Below are positions 18,101 through 25,665 of a DNA stretch of 27,113 nucleotides, in pieces (the stretch's first letter is position 1; each line of letters starts with the position of its first letter). The notes beneath the pieces were generated by a model, which was not told the origin of the DNA, made no database searches, and saw only the letters and a program-made list of their open reading frames with translations. The translations under genes were made by a program, and so were the position numbers. The DNA is from Cyanobacteria bacterium UBA11370 (lineage in GTDB: Bacteria; Cyanobacteriota; Cyanobacteriia; Cyanobacteriales; Coleofasciculaceae), in contig DNGI01000227.1 in the NCBI GenBank assembly GCA_003486645.1, positions 18,283 through 45,395 on the forward strand, written 5' to 3'.

Positions 18101-18604
18101 CCGTTGGTTATAGCAGAAGCGAATCAAGGCAAAAAAGTCATCTATTGAAAAGTTTAAGCCCAGCAGAGAGTCAATTTCATCAACAAAGATAAACAATTGT
18201 TGTTGGGGAAACTGCACAAATAGCAATTCTTCAATAAACCACCGCAGCCGTTGTAGTAAACCCAAATCGTTGCGTTCAAGCCACCACGTTTTCAGGTTCA
18301 AGGTGTCTATTAGCCCCAACTGTCGCCATAAGTCACCGACGAATCCCTTGTACCATTGTACTGGAGTAATTTGTTCGCTCCCCACCACACTCAAATCGAC
18401 GGCAGCGCACAGAAAGCCATCTTGTTCGAGGCGGTGCTTGGTGCGTACCAGCAGTGAGGATTTGCCCATTTGCCGGGAGTTGAGGACATAACAGAACTCT
18501 CCTCGCTTCAGGGCTTCATACAGTTGCAAGTCGGCTTGCCGCTGTACGTAACTTGGTGCATCGATGGTTAAACTGCCGCCGAGTTGATAAGTATATTGGG
18601 GCAT
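15149..18604 (-). CDS. AAA-like (AAA_35) ATPase with 14 WD40 repeats
   Basis: The protein has 1151 residues. The N-terminal AAA-like domain starts YTYQLGGSLTIDAPSYVQRQ, has Walker A SRQMGKSSLL near residue 45 and Walker B QLFIFVDEIDSLL near 140. A winged-helix-like section (NPIYQQVFNLQWVEKRLA) and a coiled coil (about 425-520) follow. The C-terminal half contains 14 WD40 repeats, each with SPDG-like turns and KLW-type ends, enough for two seven-bladed propellers. The tail is NYLRTNAEVEEGDRQLC. Proteins of this build are thought to be NTP-driven signalling or conflict sensors in cyanobacteria; their ligands are unknown. The start is placed by the conserved N-terminus, because no ribosome site precedes it. 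Unlike the broken copy beside it, this gene lacks the membrane helix, so it is probably cytosolic. Confidence 0.92.
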   Translation of the reverse strand: MPQYTYQLGGSLTIDAPSYVQRQADLQLYEALKRGEFCYVLNSRQMGKSSLLVRTKHRLEQDGFLCAAVDLSVVGSEQITPVQWYKGFVGDLWRQLGLIDTLNLKTWWLERNDLGLLQRLRWFIEELLFVQFPQQQLFIFVDEIDSLLGLNFSIDDFFALIRFCYNQRAINPDYQRITFAIFGVATPSDLIRDRTKTPFNIGQAIELKGFEWEEVTPLIQGLEKTVDVPASVVRAILDWTAGQPFLTQKLCHLVVRLSQRTMGDGGKMSIPPGTEFFWIDNLVKTRIIERWETQDEPEHLRTIRDRIDRNGQRAGRILGIYQQILQEIEIKSDDSQEQIELLLSGLVVRHEGILKVKNPIYQQVFNLQWVEKRLAALRPYSQAFEAWVASGQKDESRLLRGQALKDAQVWAQGKSLSDLDYLFFNASQEVDRKEVELRLEAERLKEVEARLVQEQKAARIQQFLLNANMAALQQSRLSEIKAIASASEALYASHQGLEALVQAIKAKQKLQQLGSVEPELEQKIDHALRQAVYGTTEYNHLTGHTADIWSVDISPDSNLIVSAGMDGAIKLWQGDGTLLKTLQNESVAVWSVKFSPDGQMIVSGHNDGKVKLWRLDETRPKIIANYSITTRVVNFSPDSQIVASGHDNGVVNLWSLDSVLLGSFKHPNQAANIIFVSDTQLIITQAENLIYLWQENGTLLNKWVAHQAGISTLVLSPNGQILASTSQDATTKLWNLDGTLITTLVGHSAAVWDIAFSPDGKTIVTVSGDKTVKTWSVEGTELSTLKAHRSTVRTIAYSPDESYFISAGSDRIIRMWQPTHDLKTTVNAHSAPVFTVAISPDSSAIATASLDYTVKLWQRDGTLLNTLQHKASVFSVAFSPDGEILATGSNDSIVRLWQRGSRNWDKAELLKILPAEGGLAFSITFSPDGKLIAAGYGDGKVRLWHRDGTLHNTLTGQEEMVSSVAFSPDGQFIASSGNLNQIKVWKRDGTLLTTLAENDALVPDVAFSPDGQLVASCSGDTRIKLWNCNSKDGVEGQSTQTFVGHDSLVSDIAWSSDGTFFASSGMDTTVKLWSRKGQWITTLIGHSASVWHLAIAPDGSFLASVGEDNTLIIWNLPRILKLNLLEYGCNWVRNYLRTNAEVEEGDRQLCQ

Positions 18605-18626
18605 GGAAAGTTGAGTATTAAAGTGA

Positions 18627-18791
18627 ATTATCTTAAAGGTAATCGCTTATCCTGAACTTGCCCTACGTTTCCAGGAAATGCCGCTTAGTGAACAAGTTAG
18701 AGCTTTGCGAAATGGCTTGATTGATATTGCCTTTATGGGCAATCCACCCGATGAGTTAGAAGCAGAGTTTGTAGTCAAATGTGTCAAGTAA
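18627..18791 (+). pseudogene. LysR-type regulator remnant
   Basis: An open stretch without a start codon encodes YPELALRFQEMPLSEQVRAL, then RNGLIDIAFMGNPPDELEAE and FVVKCVK before TAA. This matches the start of the LysR substrate-binding domain, where a ligand-domain strand is followed by L..G.ID.AF....P. The N-terminal helix-turn-helix and most of the effector domain are missing. It lies between the divergent AAA-like and phosphatase genes. It is probably a dead fragment, and its former target is unknown. Confidence 0.7.
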
Positions 18792-19065
18792 GTACCTATT
18801 GGTAGAAATGATACGTTAGCAACTGATAGCTCAGGTCGAGTTGCTTCCTATAGTCGTCCTGATAATTTTTCCTACTTTTCCTCCTTTATTTAGCCAAAAA
18901 TAAAGGTTAATATTCTTGATGAATCTCTCCCCAAATTCCCCAATAACATCAATTGCTAGTTATAAAGATAAGGATATTGCTAACTGTTCGTTTTTCTTTG
19001 TTAAAAATCCTGTCTCCGATTAGCCATAACCCCCCTGAGCAAGTAACAAAAAATTTGGGTTAATA
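18792..19065. other. AT-rich intergenic region upstream of the phosphatase gene
   Basis: No open frame or strong repeat is seen. It presumably holds the promoter of the plus-strand phosphatase gene; a stretch such as TTGCTAGTTATAAAGATAAG near 18952-18972 is suggestive, but no pair of boxes at proper spacing is convincing. Confidence 0.3.
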
Positions 19066-21156
19066 GTGAACAGAGATTTGGGAAAAGATACAAAAACAGC
19101 GCAAAACTATAGAGAAATTATTGGAAAATTTAAGCTATTAAAAATCATGACAAGGACGAATGACAGCTCTACTAACCTAGTTTCAGGAGTATCTGAAAGA
19201 ACGGATAATCTGCCAGGAAAGGTGTACTTTATTCGACATGGTGAAAGTACCAGCAATGAACGCAACATTTTTGCCGGGGTATTGGATGTTGACCTCACTG
19301 CATTTGGTCGGTTGCAGGCACGCCGTGCAGGTACTGACATTAAGAATAAAGGGGTGAAATTTGATGCGGTATATGTCTCTCACATGAAACGGGCGCGGCA
19401 AACTTGTGAAATCGCCCTGGAGACAAGTCAGGCGCTGAAGTCACCTGATATCCCCGTTCAGATTGACCATCGAATTAGCGAAAAATCCTTTGGCATTTTT
19501 GCTGGACGTAACCTGAATTTGCTGCGTCTTGCCCTTGGCTACGAAGGCTTCGAGGAAATGCTACATTCACACAACGAAGCACCTCCGGCTGGCGAGAAGA
19601 TTGCCCAAGTTTACGATCGCGCTGCCCGTTTCTACGAGGAGAAGGTTGTACCGCACTTGAAACGGGGTGAAACGGTTCTAGTGGTGTGCCACCAATATGT
19701 ATTGGAGCCTTTAGCACTTTATTTAAGTGGTTTACCACCAACGGCTTATAAACACCTGAAACTCCCTAATGGTAAAGCTCTCAGTCAAGAGGAGCTAGTC
19801 AAGTTTCGGGACAAGGAATCCGGTGGTACCGCTGCTGTGCGTAAAGAAGTTAACGATCTTTCAATTATGTGGGCGATTTTGATCTATGCCATTGCCTTCT
19901 TACTGGGAAGCTTGGTCAGGGCAGTAAGCGCCTCACAAGCAGGGATTCCGTCAGAACTATTTCGAGGGATAATTGTTGGCTGTCTCGCGCTCTCAACGTT
20001 TTACACCTATCTGGATATTGACTTTGCCGCCAGTAAACGCAAAGTAACCTCAACAGTGAAATCTATCGTCTACTTGTGGATGTTGGCTCGATGGGGAGTT
20101 GGACTATTTTTAATAGTTTCTGGGCTGTTGTATCAAAGCCCTGCTGATCTATACAAAGTGTTGTGGGTGCTTTTTTGGATGGTGCCACCAGCACTTACGT
20201 CCCCAGTTTTATCGGTACTGTGGGGCGGTAATCTTTATCCGTCGGCTGTCTTATCAAGGACGTTATCAATCATCGCTCCGATTGCGCTTTTGGCTACATT
20301 GAGGGTGGCGAATTTACCTATTAACAATTCTAGCCTGATCTTTTTCGGTGTCATTCTAATTCTTGGTCTGGCAATACCGGGAGCGATCGCCCAGTTTTGG
20401 CGTGACAAATCTCCTGTGGAATCAAACCATCATAGTAAGAATTGGAAATTTATCGGAGTACTAGCTGTGGCTTTAATGGCATTGGCAACAGGATTTCAGT
20501 TTACTCCAGCCACATTCCTGAGCGACCTATTTTCTTCAACGGATACAGTGCGATCGCTAGCTTGTCTGCAACAACTGGCAATTGGCACCCTAGTCTTTGT
20601 CTCCATGCGCGTTTTGGCTGTATTCACTTCAGGATTTACAAAGAGCAAGTTAAGCAAGGCAGAAATTCAGGATGCTTATATTTTACTTGTCAATCCAAAC
20701 TTTTTCCTTTGGGCTGCTCTTTTCATTGGAGTTAGTACAACCACTCCCCAGGTGACGTATGCAATTTTTTGGGCATCGCTAGGGTTCTTCTGCATACCAC
20801 TTATTGAGCAGATATTGTTCATGAATGCCTTTAGCAATGACATTTTGAGAGAAACACTGCGTTCTTCGAGAGTGGCAACAGAAGATGTCAAAAAGCTTTT
20901 TCATCAATTGGATACGGATGGAACTAAGACACTTAATAGAGCCGAGATTATGGAATTGTTGGGGCTAATCGAAGATATGACAACAGGCGAACGTAGCTCT
21001 GAAGAAGTCAGGAACTACATCACTGATTATCTTTTCACAATTCTTGACTCTGATAAAAATGGCACAGTCGATTTAGCTGAGTTGGAAGAGTATGTATCCA
21101 CGTATGGGTTGGTTGCCAATCTTAACGTTGCCCCGGCGGCTGCATCTGCGCGTTGA
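19066..21156 (+). CDS. Histidine phosphatase / multi-pass membrane / EF-hand fusion
   Basis: The protein has 696 residues from a GTG at 19066; an ATG at 19147 (residue 28) is an alternative start, and neither has a clear ribosome site. Residues 51-225 are a phosphoglycerate-mutase-type histidine phosphatase: RHGES at 57-61 (His58 would be phosphorylated), SHMKRARQTCEIAL at 105-118 and CHQYVLEP at 208-215 with the second active-site His209. Residues ~265-590 contain about nine hydrophobic segments long enough to cross a membrane. Residues 605-680 hold two EF-hands with canonical loops: DTDGTKTLNRAE (616-627) and DSDKNGTVDLAE (661-672). The plan suggests a membrane-anchored phosphatase controlled by calcium. 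The substrate is unknown; a phosphosugar is possible because carbohydrate genes follow. The next gene starts 88 bp downstream. Confidence 0.85.
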   Translation: MNRDLGKDTKTAQNYREIIGKFKLLKIMTRTNDSSTNLVSGVSERTDNLPGKVYFIRHGESTSNERNIFAGVLDVDLTAFGRLQARRAGTDIKNKGVKFDAVYVSHMKRARQTCEIALETSQALKSPDIPVQIDHRISEKSFGIFAGRNLNLLRLALGYEGFEEMLHSHNEAPPAGEKIAQVYDRAARFYEEKVVPHLKRGETVLVVCHQYVLEPLALYLSGLPPTAYKHLKLPNGKALSQEELVKFRDKESGGTAAVRKEVNDLSIMWAILIYAIAFLLGSLVRAVSASQAGIPSELFRGIIVGCLALSTFYTYLDIDFAASKRKVTSTVKSIVYLWMLARWGVGLFLIVSGLLYQSPADLYKVLWVLFWMVPPALTSPVLSVLWGGNLYPSAVLSRTLSIIAPIALLATLRVANLPINNSSLIFFGVILILGLAIPGAIAQFWRDKSPVESNHHSKNWKFIGVLAVALMALATGFQFTPATFLSDLFSSTDTVRSLACLQQLAIGTLVFVSMRVLAVFTSGFTKSKLSKAEIQDAYILLVNPNFFLWAALFIGVSTTTPQVTYAIFWASLGFFCIPLIEQILFMNAFSNDILRETLRSSRVATEDVKKLFHQLDTDGTKTLNRAEIMELLGLIEDMTTGERSSEEVRNYITDYLFTILDSDKNGTVDLAELEEYVSTYGLVANLNVAPAAASAR

Positions 21157-21244
21157 GGAATAATTGACCCATTTAGATAATTGATATAAGAAACAGCCTC
21201 TTAATGATATACTTTCCTCTAGCTCAGGTAAAAAACTTATTGCC

Positions 21245-21961
21245 ATGTCCGATAATACTGAAAAACCGATCAAATTTGCGGAAAAATATCTGAAAACTAC
21301 ATGGCTGACGAATGTTCGCAACTATCATATTGAAAACTGGACAATCGTCGTCAATCTTGGCAATCAAAAAGCGCATATTTCAGCGCCGCCAGAAAAATAT
21401 TTGCTTCCTCGGACTTCAACAATTCTCAAAGAGGTTACCATTAAGGATGGTGATTCTTTGCTGCTGATCGAAATTGTAGATGAAACCAATATCGGTGGGA
21501 TAGTATTAGATTCACTATGGAATCTACTGGGAGACGTGAGCGATTTCCCCAAAGATGTACCCTTGTGGAAATCTGCCCAATATGATTTGGGAATCGCCAA
21601 ATTCGATCCCTACTTTGTAACCGGACAATCCGATAAACCGAAAGACAGCAACCTCAAGAAATACCAAGTCAAAGTAAATTTGTGGTTTGCCCCAGCTAAG
21701 ACCAATTGCGCGATCCACAACAAACACATGGAACCGGATTTCATAGAGGTTCATACTCAGATATACGGTACAGGAAGGATGCAAAAGTTTCATGCCAATA
21801 ACTTCGATACCATCTACGAAGATGTGATTATGAGTCCGGGTGACACCCACATTCCTTTTGCCAGTGTGGGAGAAAATGGTCAATTTGTTTATCCGTGGCA
21901 TCAGTATTATTCTGATACTGATTGTATTTGGATGGCCAATGAATTTCATCCACTCAATTAG
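21245..21961 (+). CDS. Cupin-like protein, candidate anhydrofructose-converting enzyme
   Basis: The protein has 238 residues. The C-terminal half looks like a cupin barrel. Motif 1 is variant: AIHNKH (His158, His161), then Glu168, His170 and Gly175, with the family's E-x6-G spacing kept. Motif 2 is MSPGDTHIPF (Pro198 to His202). YPWHQYYSDTDCIW follows with another His. These residues could hold a metal ion. The N-terminal half (residues 1-120) is beta-rich and unidentified. There is no signal peptide. The gene lies 78 bp before the GH31 lyase gene on the same strand. The fungal aldos-2-ulose dehydratase/isomerase, which acts on 1,5-anhydro-D-fructose, also contains cupin domains, so a role in converting the lyase product is plausible. 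It could instead be a storage-type or regulatory cupin. Confidence 0.65.
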   Translation: MSDNTEKPIKFAEKYLKTTWLTNVRNYHIENWTIVVNLGNQKAHISAPPEKYLLPRTSTILKEVTIKDGDSLLLIEIVDETNIGGIVLDSLWNLLGDVSDFPKDVPLWKSAQYDLGIAKFDPYFVTGQSDKPKDSNLKKYQVKVNLWFAPAKTNCAIHNKHMEPDFIEVHTQIYGTGRMQKFHANNFDTIYEDVIMSPGDTHIPFASVGENGQFVYPWHQYYSDTDCIWMANEFHPLN

Positions 21962-22039
21962 ATGGATTAGATAGCTCTGATAGTGAATGAATTTAATCAC
22001 TGAACAACAGATGGGGTATTGTATTACCAAAGGAGAGTT

Positions 22040-25000
22040 ATGCCAAATCAAATCTTTTCTGACAACGATGCCTACAAATTTCTCAAAGTAGAAGATTATT
22101 TTGGCAGGTATAAAGAATGGGATAAACTAGGAGCAGTCCAAAATCACGCCTTTGATGCCAGTTCCAAAACTCTAACGCTGAATTTTAGCAAGAGTGATGG
22201 CAAGCCATGCAGTATGCTCATGCAGTTCCCCCAGAAGGATACTTTTCGGTTGCGCTTCAATCCTGGAAAAACTGCCCAGGACTATTCTTCAAAAAATAGT
22301 CCTTCAGTGCTGTTGAATAACTTTCAAGAGTTAACGAGACTGATCGACAGCAACGAACATTTTGAGATGGACGTACAAGATATCAGTAACGGTATCGAAC
22401 TGGTAACGAAAGCTGGGGATAATAAACCAGAAATGAAAGTGGTTGTCAACCATCAGCCATTTTCAATTACTGTCTATATGTTTGCCCCCCATGAAGAGTA
22501 TATTGTTTGGCAGACGGCAGATACTCCAATTTACTATACCCCTAACGGAAATAATGATTACGCCATTATCCAGTCTGTGAATAAGCCAGCAAATGGCAAA
22601 TATGTTGGCTTTGGCGAACAAGGTGGGCAATCTCTGAGCAAAAATACCGCACAAGTTAACTATTTCAACTTTGATAATATGCGGTATCGGCAGGTTTATG
22701 ATCGCGGACCCTTAGACCCACGAGAACCTCTTTACCACTCAGAACCGTTCTTTTACGAGTTTCATGGCGTTCCCGAACACGATAGTGTCACTGGTGTTTT
22801 TATTGATAATACTGGTCAAGTCTTTATCGATATCGGTTATATCAATTCCAGTCGCTATATGTTTGGAACTCGCTTTGGCGACCTTGACTTTTATTTCTTT
22901 ATTGGTCATGACCCTGCCAACATTCTAGATAGTTATACGGAAATTGTAGGCAGACCGCGCTTGAAACCCCGCTACTGTTTGGGATATCACCAAGGTTGTT
23001 ATGGCTACGAACGTCAGGACATTGTAGAATGGGCGGTTCGTAAGCATCGGGAATACCAAATTCCTCTGGATGGGATGCACGTGGATGTGGATATCCAGAA
23101 TAACTACCAAACCTTCACGATTGATACAAATAAATTCCCCGATCCCTACGGGATGTTTCACCGCTTAAAAGACCAGGGCGTGAAATGCAGCACCAACATT
23201 ACCCCAGTGATTAGCCGACTAGACTCCAATTATTCAACTTACGCTGAGGCTAAGGAAAAAGGGTATTTCGTAATGGATCGACGTTACGATCCTGACAATC
23301 CTAATAGCAAAATTTATCAGCTTTATGGTAGCGGTCATGAATTCTCTCCCAATAATGGCTGGGTCGAAGGTTTCAATAGTGGAGAACCCTATATTGGTGG
23401 GGTGTACTACGGAAACGATTCCTACGGTAATGAGCTAGGGGCTTCTGGTCATTACGCGGATCTGGGTCGGCAAGAGGTACGTGAGTGGTGGGGAACCCAA
23501 TATAAATACCTCTATTCCATGGGGCTAGAAATGGTTTGGCAGGATATGACCACACCTGCTATCCGCGATTATCGTGGCGATATGAAGGGCTTTCCGTTTC
23601 GTTTATTAGTGACGGATAATTCCCACTCTGATGAGGAGCCTAAATTAACCCCAGCGATTAAAGTGTGGAATTTGTACTCTTACAATCTTCACAAAGCCAC
23701 ATACGAGGGATTAAACAATCTGCACAAGCTTAATGATCCCAAATACCCTAACTTAAAAGAGCGCGAGAACAAGCGGAACTTTATCATCGGGCGTGGTAGC
23801 TACTGCGGGGCGCATCGATATGCGGGATTGTGGAATGGTGACAACTCTTCGGACTGGGATTTTCTGAAGATGAATGTCTCCCAAGTGCTTTCACTTGGTA
23901 TGTGCGGATTAGCAATAAATGGTCAGGATATTGGGGGTTTTGAAGCGTCTGCGATCGATGAAGGCAAATGGCCTAGTCCAGAACTGCTGATTCGCTGGAC
24001 GGCGGCGGGTGCTTTTCTGCCTTGGTTCCGGAATCATTATGTCCGTAAAGGGCGTAAAGAGTTTCAAGAGCCATTCATGTATGTAGAATGGTTTAACCAA
24101 TATCAGGGTGGACATCTGCCTGCGCCGCAAGATTTGTACCGCATGGTACTGCCGATTTGCAAGCACTACATTGAATTGCGGTATCGGCTGATGCAGTTAT
24201 TCTACGACGCGCTGTTTGAGAACACACTCAATGGACTGCCGATATCCAGACCCCTGTTTATTAACGATCCCCGTGACGAATCACTCTACAATGACAAAGA
24301 ATCTTTCCTCGATAACGAGTTCTTTGTGGGTAAGGATTTGTTGATTGCTCCGGTTTTAGACCCCGAGCAACCCCAGGGACTTCAGCAAAACTACGGCAAG
24401 CGGGATGTTTATGTGCCATACGGCAGTGATTGGTACGGTTTTAGGAACAACATCATGCCGCTTGGTGATGTTGTTGAGGGTGGTACAACGATTCGAGATT
24501 TTGATGCTAGTCTTCATTTGGAAGGCAATCACATTAATTTCATCGTTCCGATGTATGTGCGATCGGGTGCAATTATTCCTACGATTGAACTTGAACAATA
24601 TGTGGGACAACGTAATAAGGAAGGTCAGCCTAATCCAATCACTCTAAATGTCTATCCAGGTAAGAGTGGTGAATACACTATGTTCCTAGATGATGGGGTT
24701 AGCCGTTCTTCTGCTCCGAAGAGGCCACCGCAATCTGGATGTGATGAGGAGGCTAATGATGAATATCGTCAGACCAAGATATCGCATTCCTACACGGGTG
24801 AAAAGACGCGCCAGATTAAAGTAGAGCGTATCCATGATGGATACACGCCGCAGTTTGAAACCTATTTCTTTGTCGCGGTATTGCACGATCCATCTGAAAC
24901 TAAAGGTAGTTCAGGTTGCTTGAAGGGTGTCAAGATCGGGGGACAAGAGGTTCCGCAGTTGGCCTGGAGTGATGATTTAAACGCATCATCTAAGAATGCG

Positions 25001-25087
25001 TGGTATTACAACCAAAGCATCAATATCAGTTTCATCAAGGTGTTTGATGACAGCCCAAATATCACCATCACGGCAGAATATTTCTAA
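22040..25087 (+). CDS. GH31 alpha-1,4-glucan lyase (probable)
   Basis: The protein has 1015 residues. The ATG at 22040 is preceded by AGGAGAG; a TTG at 22019 in the same frame is less likely. Family GH31 is evident: a (beta/alpha)8 domain from about 305 to 780 with GYHQGCYGY, IPLDGMHVDVDIQ, the nucleophile motif WQDMTTP (500-506, Asp502) and the GDN of NGDNSSDW (Asp601) where GH31 hydrolases keep the acid/base. MTTP after the nucleophile, KGFPFRLLVT, ENKRNFIIGRGSY and NVSQVLSLG match red-algal and fungal alpha-1,4-glucan lyases, rather than the WxDMNE of alpha-glucosidases. Such enzymes release 1,5-anhydro-D-fructose from non-reducing ends of glycogen or starch. No signal peptide is present, so cytosolic glycogen is the likely substrate. 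An ordinary alpha-glucosidase is the main alternative. Confidence 0.85.
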   Translation: MPNQIFSDNDAYKFLKVEDYFGRYKEWDKLGAVQNHAFDASSKTLTLNFSKSDGKPCSMLMQFPQKDTFRLRFNPGKTAQDYSSKNSPSVLLNNFQELTRLIDSNEHFEMDVQDISNGIELVTKAGDNKPEMKVVVNHQPFSITVYMFAPHEEYIVWQTADTPIYYTPNGNNDYAIIQSVNKPANGKYVGFGEQGGQSLSKNTAQVNYFNFDNMRYRQVYDRGPLDPREPLYHSEPFFYEFHGVPEHDSVTGVFIDNTGQVFIDIGYINSSRYMFGTRFGDLDFYFFIGHDPANILDSYTEIVGRPRLKPRYCLGYHQGCYGYERQDIVEWAVRKHREYQIPLDGMHVDVDIQNNYQTFTIDTNKFPDPYGMFHRLKDQGVKCSTNITPVISRLDSNYSTYAEAKEKGYFVMDRRYDPDNPNSKIYQLYGSGHEFSPNNGWVEGFNSGEPYIGGVYYGNDSYGNELGASGHYADLGRQEVREWWGTQYKYLYSMGLEMVWQDMTTPAIRDYRGDMKGFPFRLLVTDNSHSDEEPKLTPAIKVWNLYSYNLHKATYEGLNNLHKLNDPKYPNLKERENKRNFIIGRGSYCGAHRYAGLWNGDNSSDWDFLKMNVSQVLSLGMCGLAINGQDIGGFEASAIDEGKWPSPELLIRWTAAGAFLPWFRNHYVRKGRKEFQEPFMYVEWFNQYQGGHLPAPQDLYRMVLPICKHYIELRYRLMQLFYDALFENTLNGLPISRPLFINDPRDESLYNDKESFLDNEFFVGKDLLIAPVLDPEQPQGLQQNYGKRDVYVPYGSDWYGFRNNIMPLGDVVEGGTTIRDFDASLHLEGNHINFIVPMYVRSGAIIPTIELEQYVGQRNKEGQPNPITLNVYPGKSGEYTMFLDDGVSRSSAPKRPPQSGCDEEANDEYRQTKISHSYTGEKTRQIKVERIHDGYTPQFETYFFVAVLHDPSETKGSSGCLKGVKIGGQEVPQLAWSDDLNASSKNAWYYNQSINISFIKVFDDSPNITITAEYF

Positions 25088-25099
25088 TGGCTGGGTGAT

Positions 25100-25201
25100 T
25101 AAGCTAAAACGCATTTAAATTGGATATTGAAATTTTTGAAAGGGGTGTAGGGTGTGGGGTGTGGGGTGTAGGAAGATGCAATTTAAATGCCGATTAGCTT
25201 A
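25100..25201. repeat. Palindromic element with GGGGTGT heptamer loop
   Basis: A 23-bp inverted repeat with three mismatches (TAAGCTAAAACGCATTTAAAT.. at 25100-25122 against 25179-25201) encloses four copies of a GGGGTGT or AGGGTGT heptamer at 25142-25169. It starts 12 bp after the lyase stop codon. It may serve as a terminator, but its build matches a mobile or repetitive intergenic element. Confidence 0.75.
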
Positions 25202-25205
25202 GGTT

Positions 25206-25300
25206 ATACCAAGTTGCGGTCAAAGATAGTAGATAGGAGAGATTCTTGAGGACAAGGGGGACAAGGGGGAAAGAAAGTACTTATGAACGCAACTTGGTAT
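25206..25300 (+). repeat. 95-bp palindromic element, copy 1 (inverted relative to copy at 26967)
   Basis: Perfect 13-bp terminal inverted repeats, ATACCAAGTTGCG at 25206-25218 and its complement at 25288-25300. The interior includes GATAGTAGATAGGAGAGA and two units of GGACAAGGG. The reverse complement of this element is nearly identical to 26967-27063. Size, terminal repeats and lack of coding sequence suggest a MITE or REP-like element. No target-site duplication was established. Confidence 0.85.
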
Positions 25301-25331
25301 CAGGATAATTCCATTTTTAGAGGGGGGAAAC

Positions 25332-25354
25332 AATAAGCTGCGTAGCAGCTTATT
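25332..25354. other. Perfect short hairpin
   Basis: AATAAGCTGC at 25332-25341 and GCAGCTTATT at 25345-25354 form a 10-bp stem with a 3-nt GTA loop. It could be a transcription terminator for the lyase operon or a remnant of another repeat. There is no long T-tract after it. Confidence 0.6.
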
Positions 25355-25364
25355 CAGGCAGTTT

Positions 25365-25467
25365 ATATCATGTCCGGCTAATCACTCCTAATAAAATTTC
25401 TCCCCCTCTCCCCCTCTCCCTCTCTCCCTCTCAATCTTTTTTAGGGTTATTTAACCGGACATGATAT
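25365..25467. repeat. Palindromic element with pyrimidine-tract loop
   Basis: ATATCATGTCCGG at 25365-25377 is the exact complement of 25455-25467, and the complementarity continues imperfectly inward (CTAATCACTCCTAATAAAA against TTTTTTAGGGTTATTTAA). The loop is a nearly pure CT tract built from CCCCCTCT-like units. From here to 25665 there is no gene other than the ribosome site of the propeller gene. Confidence 0.75.
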
Positions 25468-25665
25468 TACAGTAATAGCCTCTAAATAGCCTACTTTTCC
25501 TACTTTTTCAGCTCAAATTTTAGTTGACATTTGAATACCAAAAGAACTTGAATAAGTAGATAACACAACAGGATATTTTTCCTAATCACAAAGGTGGTAT
25601 AGGCTGCTATACCAACAGTTGGAAGACTGGCAATGTGTTAATTTTCTAGTAAAGGAGCCAAATAA

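Noticed and set aside
21160..21244. Promoter just before the cupin gene (TTGATA and TATACT)
   Set aside because: The two boxes are about 21 bp apart, too far for a normal sigma-70 promoter, and the gene may be co-transcribed with the phosphatase.
21524..22051. 175-codon minus-strand frame over the cupin gene
   Set aside because: It is antisense to a gene with family-like motifs, has no ribosome site, and its translation is rich in Ile, His and Cys without domain pattern.
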